DNA of 20,062 nucleotides, taken from positions 1 to 20,062 of the forward strand of contig CAJVGD010000009.1 in NCBI GenBank assembly GCA_910890315.1. The letters are read 5' to 3'. The DNA is from Serendipita indica DSM 11827. Lineage: Eukaryota > Basidiomycota > Agaricomycetes > Sebacinales > Serendipitaceae. The first letter of the stretch is position 1. Each line of letters opens with the position of its first letter. Below, piece by piece: positions 9,686 to 19,400 of the stretch. A program made the translations under genes and the position numbers. Below the pieces are notes generated by a model, which was given only the letters and a program-made list of their open reading frames with translations, was not told the DNA's origin and did not search any database.

Positions 9686-9869
9686 GAACTGGGACTTCCA
9701 CCTGGGTTCAAAGGAGGAAGACATTGCAGGTGCCGTGGGACGAGGACTGCGGAAGAATCGGCGAAATCTTTCATTCCTGCTGCTATTCATTGTGACGGTT
9801 GCGTAGGTTGGGATCGTGTCGTGCCAATTGGCCTCTGGAACTTTGATGACCACCTCACGGACTCGCATG

Positions 9870-10060
9870 ATTGATAGATCTTGGATAACATGTAACTCAC
9901 CTGGAATATGGAGGGGTACGGTTCGAACACGATGGCCATGGTATAGATCGTTCATCCATGCACGTTTGAATTGCAAAACTACGGTGGTTATTTGCAGGAT
10001 CAGATAGCTGAGCCTCGTAGGTACAAAAGAAGGGTAATGATTCTCTTCTCTCGCTAAGGT
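9870..10060. other. Short intergenic stretch, tail side of NLR gene A
   Basis: This holds the presumed 3' untranslated region of the minus-strand gene A. No hairpin terminator or conserved element is seen, as expected for a nuclear fungal gene. Confidence 0.4.
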
Positions 10061-13000
10061 TCATCGATTGGCGCTGCCTCGGACTTTTGTCCAAGAGGGA
10101 CCACAGTGGAAATGAGTGAAGTCGAGTTTGGTCGGGTAGGGAGGGCTGGACGTTGGTAAGTTGAGGAGGAGTGGAGACGTCAATGAGAGCCGATTGTCTG
10201 GTGGAACCCAAAATAGAAGTTTCCCTGAGAGATGCACCCAACCGTCATCAGAGAGAGTAAATGTTCGGAGCCGGGAGAGCATAACTCTCAGTAAGGCCAT
10301 GTTATTTTGATGCGAGATAAGGCCACCCTGATTCGACTCACTCAGCTGACCATTCTGGTTGGATAGCTCGGCTACGGGAATTTGTAAGCTTCCAACATCA
10401 CGGGAGAAAACAAAAGAAGTTAAACGAACCAAATGCAGTGTCCCACACTCTAAGTGTGCAGTCAACTGAGCCTGATGCAATTCGCAGACCATCTGACGAG
10501 AATGCGACAGCTTTGACCGAGTTTATGTGGACTTGAAGTGGGCCTCCCAACGACTGACCAGTCTCCACGTTCCATAGTCGAATCGTGTTATCATGCGACC
10601 CAGAGACGATTCGCAAGCCATCTGGTAAGAATGCGATGGCGTTAACCGAGCTAGTGTGGCCTCGGAGTGGGCCTCGCAATGACTGCCGACTCTTCACATC
10701 CCATAATCGAATCATAGTATCATCCGACCCAGAGACGATTCGCGAGCCGTCTGGTGAGAATGCGACGGAACTGACTCTGTTTGTGTGCCCTTGGAGTGGT
10801 TCCCCCAACGACTGGCCAGTCTCCCCATTCCATAGTCGAATCGTTTTATCATATGACCCAGAGACGATCCGCGAGCCATCTGGTGAGAATGCGACGGCCC
10901 TGACCGAGTCTGTGTGGCCTCGGAGTGGGTCTCCCAACGACTCGCCAGTCTCCCCATTCCATAGTCTAATCGTTTTATCATATGACCCGGAGACGATTCG
11001 CGAGCCATCTGGTGAGAATGCGACGGCCCTGACCCGGCCTCTGTGGCCTTGGAGTGGGTCTTCCAACGACTGGCCAGTTTCCCCATTCCATAGTCGAATC
11101 GTGTTGTCATCCGAGCCAGAGACGATTCGCGAGCCATTTGGTGAGAATGCGACGGCCCTGACCCGGCCTCTGTGGCCTTGGAGTGGGTCTCCCAACGACT
11201 GGCCAGTTTCCCCATTCCATAGTCGAATCGTGTTGTCATCCGAACCAGAGACGATCCGCGAGCCGTCTGGTGAGAATGCAATGGCGCCGACGGACTTTGT
11301 GTGGCCTCGGGGTGGGTCTCCCAATGAATGGCCATTCTCCGCATTCCACAGTCGAATCGTGGTATCATGCGACCCAGAGACGATTCGCAAGCCGTCTGGT
11401 GAGAATGCAACAGCGCTGACGGACTTTGTGTGGCCTCGGAGTGGGTCTCCCAATGGCTGGCCATTCTTCGCATTCCAGAGTCGAATTTTCCAATCATAAG
11501 ACCCAGAGACAATTCGCAAGCCGTCTGGTGAGAATGCGATGGCACTGACGGACTTTGTATGGCCTTGGAGTGGGCCTCCCAATGACTGACCAGTCTCCAC
11601 ATCCCATAGTCGAATCATGTTATCATCCGACCCGGAGACGACTTGCGAGCCGTCTGGTGAGAATGCGACGGCACTGACCCTATTTTTGTGGCCTTGGAGT
11701 GGGCCTCCTAATGGCTGAAGAGTCTCCACATCCCATAGTCGAATCATGTTATCATCCGACCCGGAGACGATTTGCGAGCCGTCTGGGGAGAATGCGACGG
11801 CAATGACCCTGTTTGTGTGGCCACAGGGTAGTTCTCTCAACGACTGGCCATTCTCCGCATTCCACAGTCGAATTGTGTTATCATGCGACCCAGAGACGAT
11901 TCGCAAGCTGTCTGGTGAGAATGCAACAGCGCTGACGGACTTTTTGTGGCCTCGGAGTGGGTCTCCCAATGACTGGCCATTCTTCGCATTCCAGAGCCGA
12001 ATCGTGCTATCATGCGACCCAGAGACGATTCGCAAGCCATCTGGTGAGAATGCGACAGCCCTGACCCGGCCGCTGTGGCCTTGGAGAGGCTCTCCCAAAG
12101 ACTGGCCAGTCTCCGCATCCCATAGGCGAACGGTATGATCATCGGAGCCAGAGACGATTCGCGAGCCGTCTGGTGAAAATGCGATTGCCCTGACTTCCTT
12201 TGTATGTCCCCGAAGCGCTTCTGGAAGTCCCCGGTACGCCTTTTCCAGCCCTTTAGTCACTTTGAGAGTGTTCTTATATACATATAGCCCTTCGATGTGC
12301 AGCTGTGACTGTGTAGGTGTGAAGGGAAGCGCCGAGATGTAGATATGTGGAGCACTCTCTTGAATAGGTACTGAAAATGCCATCATAAACCGCATTACTT
12401 CATCCATGCGATTCTTAGTCTCCTTTTCAATCTTTCTTTTGTTAAACGATGCGACTTTACTGAGGCGAGCCACTCACAGTTTTGCGCATCACAGCTCGGA
12501 GACCATCTATAGCCTGAGGCACTCCTCCGACCAAGCTCAGAACCTCCATCCAATGTAGTACATATGGGACTCGAATCATATGTTCAACTTCATTTTTGAG
12601 CTTGCTTCTCCATTTGCTATCCGTTTTCTCCATATGAAACGGCCAGTGTAAACTCGCATATCGAATGTTCATTTTGATGAACTTTGATATTCTTGCCTCT
12701 AGATCCGGCATCTCTCTGTTTCGATAGAAGGACGACTCGATTTCACATATATTGAACTTGAGGCCTTCCTTCGGTGCTTGAAGTTTATTGAAACCCCACG
12801 ATGCAATTTGACCGTGCGCATTGGCGATGTCGATATACATTCCACTCGAGTCTTTGAGGTCTGGGCCTAGACAGCGCCGTCGCAGATATTCCACAAGAGT
12901 AGGGTGACGAAACTGAATGACTTTTGTTGCTTCATCTTCGATAAGAACACTTCCAAGTTCTCGAATCAACACCCTGAAGTGTCCCCGTAGTCTACTATGC

Positions 13001-15165
13001 TTGAGAATGTTGTCTAGATCCTCAGAGGTAAGTGGTTCGAATGCAGCGAGCAGTAATGCAAGCATGCTCCACATGATGGTATGGAATTTGGGATCTATCC
13101 GCTCGAAGATGAGCTTGTATACGTCGTCAATGTCTCCACTCTGGTCCAATAAGACCAATGAGTCGTATATGTTCTCAGGCGTGTCCCATGTTGTTTCGTT
13201 GTTGATCATTCGACATGCGGTGCTCGCCCAGATGAACAATCCCCTCGCCTTCTCAATCAGCCGCCGTCTCTTGTCCTCGGGTAGAACAGTGTAGAGTGAT
13301 TGATGGACATACGTCGCGATGTCATCTACGTTGTCACGATGTTTGACATCATGCAACCGGTCTTCCAATTTATATTTGATCGAGAGTGGTTGAAGAACCG
13401 ATTCGATGACGGCATCTGGCCGACTCGTGATGAATATCTTGAGTTCCTTGCTTTGTTGGACGGCTTTAGCAAGCGTGTCGACAAGTTCCTTTCGCTGAGG
13501 TCCAGATTTGCATTCGTCTATGGCGTCGACGATAAGAACGACGCGTCCGTCTCGATGACGGAGTGGATCGATGATGAGTGTGCGGAATTGGTCCTCCAAC
13601 GAACTCCGCATGATGGATGGGTTCCGTTTGACGGCATCTGCGACGTGGGGTGCGAGTTCGGGAATGCATTGGGCAAGGTCTCTTGCCATGGTCGAGCAGA
13701 ACTTTTCTATTGTCGATGTATCGCTATTAGCTATGGAGAAAAAGAATTGGCCTCCTAGTGTTCCCTCGACATGCCAGGACGCGGCTGCCGACATTGCAAC
13801 TGTGGACTTGCCAGAGCCGGCTATGTCGCAGAGCCAGAATATTGGTTTGTCTGAGGTATCATCCTCAGCCCAATTCTGGATTGTCTGAAGGACGGCCTGA
13901 CGCGTTCCTTGTAGACAGGTTCTGTGGACCGAGGATGGGGCGGATGCCACCATCGGGAGTTGGAATATAAAGGATGCGTCGACTTGGAACTTCTTAGCAA
14001 GTTTTTCGGCTACAGCAGTCCAACTCACCCGATGGATGATGATTTCCTTTGGCAGAACCTGAATGCGAATGAGAGCCAATTATTTGGAATGAAAATTTGA
14101 CGAACTGCGCAAGTTGTCCTCTATATTCCAGTTGCCCTTCACCGAATCGGGGGCCGACTTGCACCACGCGTCGAGATAATACAGAACCGTCTGGTAGCTT
14201 TCGCTCGTTGGATCAGAAAATCTGACCAGATTCTGATGGTCACACGAGAGGACAATCGTTGTGGCATTACGGTCGCCCGGGATGGTCGCCGAGTGGTATG
14301 GAACATTCTAGGGTCTGATCAGTACTGATTCCATCCGTGGATAGTTCTACTAACCATTTGTGGTCGCTTTTCATTCGTGGCGTTTGCGTAATCCGCACAG
14401 AAGAATACGCTGGTTATCTTCTTACTCGCTTCGACATACAAACTTTGTATATTTTCGAGTTCGGACGAGTGTGCCTCGAGATCTTTTGTGATCACCTCGG
14501 TCGTTTTCATGCGCCAGGGTGCCGAGCGCTTGAGCCTTTCAAGAAAGTTGCCGTCCAGACCAGAGTGTGGTGTTCCAAAGAATAAGATGCCATGTGTGGA
14601 TACCAGAATACCTCGGAGGACTCCTTCCGAATCTAGAGTCTGATTGTGGCAGATGACAAGTGCCTGGAGACTGTCAGCATCTAGTTGAATTATCGTTCAT
14701 CTGATAAACCTTTTTGAGAATGATACCTCCAAGATCGTGTGCGATGAAGATGATGGGACGCTAAGATGGATGAGAGGAAGTCACCAAACAAGTACAGTCT
14801 GCACGCACACGAGGGTCGTCTTTACGGTTCATTGAAAGGGACTGAGCTAGCTTCTGAGCATGCCGATGTATATTCTGTGTCGATACGCATGTCTCGTGTT
14901 GAGTATCGGCATCATACCCGTACGTGAGAACTCTAGCGCGGGGCAACGAGAGGGGCAAGAAATGGCGCAGCCAAAGGATTCCACCGTCCGTCCAGGTGTT
15001 CTCTCTATGACCGTCTAAACCATGGATAGCAACAACGCTGATGCAGCGAAGGTAGCGATAAGCAATCGCGGCAGCGGTGGCGGGGTCGATGGCTTACTCG
15101 ACGACGGGCTCCTTTCCGGGGAATAACTCCTTGAATCCATAATCTTTGATCTCCGGTTTTGACAT
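10061..15165 (-). CDS. NLR gene A: alpha/beta-hydrolase (SesB-like) - NACHT - 14 WD40 repeats
   Basis: Nine exons join with perfect phase and no stop: 15098-15165, 14809-15037, 14710-14760, 14355-14663, 14106-14307, 14029-14058, 12478-13982, 10430-12431 and 10061-10371, giving 1568 residues. Residues 1-290 form a SesB/lipase-like hydrolase: VVDVVAIHGLDGH, LPRARVLTYGYDAD, IIFIAHDLGG (nucleophile elbow with Asp108 instead of Ser), LFFGTPHSG, and a conserved DH at 242-243. NACHT follows, with Walker A GSGKST (352-357), Walker B VVLIVDAIDEC (about 448-458) and a TSRPD sensor motif. WD40 repeats fill 871-1465. A family tail (DDGWVHLSGKLLFWVPP ... FTHFHCGPSW) ends at TGA 10061-10063. Such fungal NLR-like proteins act in the cytosol in non-self recognition and incompatibility; here this is inferred. 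The ATG at 15165 is the first with a good frame; an upstream 5' exon ending before AG near 15172 is possible. Confidence 0.85.
10372..10429 (-). other. Last intron of gene A
   Basis: This 58-base GT-AG intron splits the codon for Ala1466. Without it the reading frame closes within a few codons of the final WD40 repeat; with it, the frame runs into the conserved tail domain of the family. Confidence 0.7.
10430..12215 (-). repeat. Tandem array of 14 WD40 repeats, 129-bp unit
   Basis: Fourteen in-frame units of 43 codons run from 12215 down to the exon end at 10430, with period exactly 129 bases. The core of each is (L)[17 protein letters not shown] followed by RIVSGSxDxTIRLWN. Fourteen blades would make two seven-bladed propellers. 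Differences among units sit mostly at unit positions 5-7, 9, 25, 27-28 and 33-35, while the scaffold is almost invariant. The units keep two other frames open as well, producing long false antisense and out-of-frame ORFs. Confidence 0.9.
12432..12477 (-). other. Intron between NACHT and WD40 exons of gene A
   Basis: This 46-base intron (GTGAGT ... AAAG) is needed because the unspliced frame meets TAA at once. The same intron is present in gene B at 18776-18820 with 45 bases and similar sequence, where it happens to be open in frame. Confidence 0.75.
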
Positions 15166-16457
15166 CGGAGAACTGTAAGATATTGGGATCTGGCTTTACA
15201 GGGTTGGATATTGGCTAACCGTTCGTGGGACGTCCGGATTGGTGGGAGCACGGGCTCGTAAGAATCGCACAAGCTGAGTAGTAGCGCGTGTATAACAGGA
15301 GCGCTGCAAATTCAGCCGCCTGGTAGAGGTAGAGGTCAAGCCTCGTCCTTTGCTGGACAGTTCAGGAGGCTGGCAAAGAGAGTTTGGCAACACGAGCCAA
15401 TGTCTCAGAGAACGTAATTTATTTGAATAGTATTGGGAACATTGTCTTGTTAAATTCCACTGAGGCGGCAGCGGTCACAAAAGCTGAAATGAGGAGACGG
15501 ACTGGGATCTCGAAATAATTGTGAATGTGGAATGTCTGTTGGCAATTCAACAGCTAGAGACGCGACAGATTGGTGGTCGACGACGTCGGGTCCAAAGGAA
15601 GCGACACTCGAACTCTCCCGTGACAGTTTAAGACAGCCAATTACCTGGAAACGCAGCCAGTAAAATCCTCGAACAGGAAAACAATTGCTTATGGCATTGC
15701 ATGAAGAGTGAAAAGCATGCCTAGCAGCGTCGCTTTCCATGACACAACCGTCCAGACTATTCTGAACTCGTACCACCAGCACACCTATCAGTTTTTCTTT
15801 CTTTCTCTTTGTTGCACCTCGAAATCTCGACGGTGTCAATCCAAATGACGTTTCTCGTCCTTGAGTTCCTCACTACTTTGACCCCATCCTTTCTCTCCAA
15901 CTGTATCAGGTCCTCTGAACCCCATTTTCCTTTTTTTGCAACCAGTGTCTCTTACCCATTGGCACGAACCGGCGCACTCTGGGAAGATTGGTAGAGCAGG
16001 CATACTCGTCCTTGCTCACCTGTATATTATTACGACAGATATGGGATAGTCGAGAATGTCATTTCCTTCTCTCTCCTTACTTCGTCATCTGTCTTCTTAA
16101 ACTCTGTCATACGCGTGAATATGGTGACCTCTGCTCTACCAATTGGCTGTGAGTTCAAAGTGGTTGCCCTGATTGCCGCCCACTGTCTACGTCCCAATGT
16201 CGGGTATTGTATACTGCCAGAGACAATCTGGCGTCGTCTGGTGAGCGCGATAGCCGTGATCTAGTCAGCGTATCCTCGGAGTCGCTGTTACAATTGCCGC
16301 GTTCCAATTGCGAATCGTGCAGTCTACACACGCAGGGGCCATTGGACGACTCGCCAAGGTTAGAGACCTTTGACTGCTCCCTGGACTGTCGGAATCGTGC
16401 ATTAAGACTGGATGTATTGTTACTCTAATAGTTAGATTCGACTGGCTCGTGGAGAAT
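15166..16457. promoter_or_regulatory. Divergent intergenic region between NLR genes A and B
   Basis: About 1.3 kb separates the two start codons, so it should hold both promoters. On the plus strand, pyrimidine-rich stretches typical of basidiomycete start regions lie at about 15785-15820 and 16060-16105. An ATG at 16121 opens a 47-codon frame that ends at TAG near 16262, before gene B's start; it could be an upstream ORF. A minus-strand frame at 15450-15839 is open for 129 codons but unrecognised and starts with TTG. I see no clear TATA box facing gene A. Confidence 0.4.
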
Positions 16458-19400
16458 ATGCGGCAGAGAGTGGTAGACGCCGTCCTTGACTTGGATTCCA
16501 CCTCCGCAATGTCATCTCAAAAGTCGACTAAACTGAATCAGGGGCCCTCGAATGCTGCAGGACGATCGCCAGGCAAGAAGGATCAAGTCCAAAATACGGC
16601 CAGTATCGCACTGGATGTAGTCGCAAACATAGCAGAGGCCTCGGATATCCTCGCTCCTCTCAAAGCAGCCTGCAGAGCAACAAAGTCAATCATCGACGTC
16701 AAGCAGGTAAGCACACAAACCCGCATAATGTCGCCTGACGGTTATCATAGGCCATCGACGATAATCAAGGAGACTGGAGTGACCTTGTACGCCGTCTGGA
16801 GGAATACATGTGGGCTGTGAGAACCAAATCGACTCGCTCGAGTATCCTCCACAGGATAGGGTTGTCGACGGGCTTTTAGCCAACCACTCGTTCGTTATGT
16901 CGAGTAAGTAGTGGCACATCTACTCTGGCGCAGTCGACTGATTGACGCAGAGTTCTCGAGGATATTCATTGCGCTATCGTCAATGATAGGCATACGCGAC
17001 CCCGCACCAGCCACGGTGCTTTTACGGCCATCGGAAAAGTAAAGGTCGACGCAGGGCTCATTCGTAAATTCAATCGCGATATCGAGGACCGGCATAGGCA
17101 GTTCATGGTGAGAGCACCAGGCTATATCATCCTAATTTCACACACTAAATAGGAAGCGTTGGCCCTCTTCACGGGCTACCGAGTTCATGCCATCGAACAC
17201 AAGGTAGAAGCAGTCTCCTCAGACGGTAAGCTAGGACTTGCTTGCACGACGTTCACTCAAATGCTCCAAGTCGACGCATCCTTTATATTCCAACTCCCGA
17301 TGGTGGCATCCGCCCCATCCTCGGTCCACAGAACCTGTCTACAAGGAACGCGTCAGGCTGTCCTTCAGACAATCCAGAATTGGGCTGAGGACGATACCTC
17401 AGACAAACCAATATTCTGGCTCTGCGACATAGCCGGCTCTGGCAAGTCCACAGTTGCAATGTCGGCAGCCGCATCCTGGCATGTCGAGGGAACACTAGGA
17501 GGCCAATTCTTTTTCTCCATAGCTAATAGCGATACATCGACAATAGAAAAGTTCTGCTCGACCATGGCAAGAGACCTTGCCCAACACATTCCCCAACTCG
17601 CACCCCACGTCGCAGATGCCGTCAAACGGAACCCATCTATCATGCGGGGTTCGTTAGAGGAACAATTCCACACACTCATCATCGATCCACTCCGTCATCG
17701 AGACGGACGCGTAGTTCTTGTCATCGACGCCATAGACGAATGCAAATCTGGACCTCAGCGAAAGGAACTTGTGGACACGCTTGCTAAAGCCGTTCGACAA
17801 AGCAAGAACCTCAAGGTATTCATCACGAGTCGGCCAGACGCCGTCATCGAATCGGTTCTTCAACCACTCTCGATCAAATGTAAATTGGAAGACCGGTTGC
17901 ATGATGTCAAACATCGTGACAATGTAGATGACATCGCGACGTATGTCCATCAATCACTCTACACTGTTCTACCCGAGGACAAGAGACGGCGGCTGATTGA
18001 GAAGGCGAGGGGGTTGTTCATCTGGGCGAGCACCGCATGTCGAATGATCAACAACGAAACAACATGGGACACGCCTGAGAACATATACGACTCATTGGTC
18101 TTATTGGACCAGAGTGGAGACATTGACGACGTATACAAGCTCATCTTCGAGCGGATAGATCCCAAATTCCATACCATCATGTGGAGCATGCTTGCACTAC
18201 TGCTCGCTGCATTCGAACCACTTACCTCCGAGGATCTAGACAACATTCTCAAGCATAGTAGACTACGGGGACACTTCAGGGTGTTGATTCGAGAACTTGG
18301 AAGTGTTCTTATCGAAGATGAAGCAACAAAAGTCATTCAGTTTCGTCACCCTACTCTTGTGGAATATCTGCGACGGCGCTGTCTAGGCCCAGACCTCAAA
18401 GAGCCAAGTGGAATGTATATCGACATCGCCAATGCACACGGTCAAATTGCATCGTGGGGTTTCAATAAACTTCAAGCACCGAAGGAAGGCCTCAAGTTCA
18501 ATATATGTGAAATCGAGTCGTCCTTCTATCGAAACAGAGAGATGCCGGATCTAGAGGCAAGAATATCAAAGTTCATCAGAATGAACGTTCGATATGCGAG
18601 TTTACACTGGCCGTTTCATATGGCCGAAACGGATAGCAAATGGAGAAGCAAGCTCAAGAATGAAGTTGAACATATGATTCGAGTCCCATATGTACTACAT
18701 TGGATGGAGGTTCTGAGCTTGATTGGAGGACTGCCTCGAGCTATAGATGGGCTCCGAGCTGTGATGCGCAATAGTGTGAGTGGCTCGCCTCGGTATATTC
18801 GCATTTTTAACAAAGGAAAGGTTGAAAAAGATACTAAGGGTCGCATAAATGAAGTGATGCGGTTTATGATGGCGTTTTCAGTACCTATTCAAGAGAGTGC
18901 TCCACATATCTACATCTCGGCGCTTCCGTTCACACCTACAGGATCACATATGCATATGGAGGGGTTATCAATGTATAGTAACACTCTCAAAGTGACTAAA
19001 GGGCTGGAAAAGTCATACCGGGGACTGCCAGAAGCGCTTCGGGGACATACAAAGGATGTCAATGCGATTGCATTTTCACCAGACGGCTCGCGAATTGTTT
19101 CTGCCTCGGATGATAATACGATTCGACTATGGGATGCGGAGACTGGCCAGTCGTTGGGAGAACCACTCCGAGGCCACACAAGCTCGGTCAGCGCCGTCGC
19201 ATTCTCACCTGACGGCTCGCGAATCGTCTCTGGCTCGGAAGATAAGACGATCCGACTATGGAATGCGGAGACGGGCCAGTCGTTGGGAGACCCACTCCGA
19301 GGCCACACAAACTGGGTCAGCGCCGTCGCATTCTCACCAGACGGCTCGCGAATCGTCTCTGGCTCGCACGATCATACGATTCGACTATGGGGAATGCGGA

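Noticed and set aside
9781-9870. Cys-Asp-Gly-Cys motif suggesting a ZZ-type zinc finger
   Set aside because: Only one CxxC pair is present, and the remaining zinc ligands of a ZZ domain are absent before the stop.
10585-11499. Long plus-strand open frame opposite the WD40 array, with another at 11746-12138
   Set aside because: The 129-base repeat unit is a multiple of three, so a frame open in one unit stays open in all. The translation is a mirror of the WD40 units with no independent family.
10712-11602. Long minus-strand frame overlapping the WD40 array out of phase
   Set aside because: Same cause: periodic repeats keep a second frame open. The WD40 frame is clearly the coding one.
10430-12215. 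Regularly spaced repeats resembling a CRISPR array
   Set aside because: Units are contiguous 129-base coding repeats with WD40 signatures, not short repeats with unique spacers, and the genome is fungal.
13300-13758. Plus-strand open frame inside the NACHT exon of gene A, with antisense frames at the matching places in gene B
   Set aside because: These lie opposite well-conserved NACHT coding sequence and recur in both copies only because the copies are nearly identical.
15450-15839. 129-codon minus-strand frame between the NLR genes
   Set aside because: It starts with TTG, has no recognisable motif, and cannot be linked by splice phase to gene A. It may be chance.
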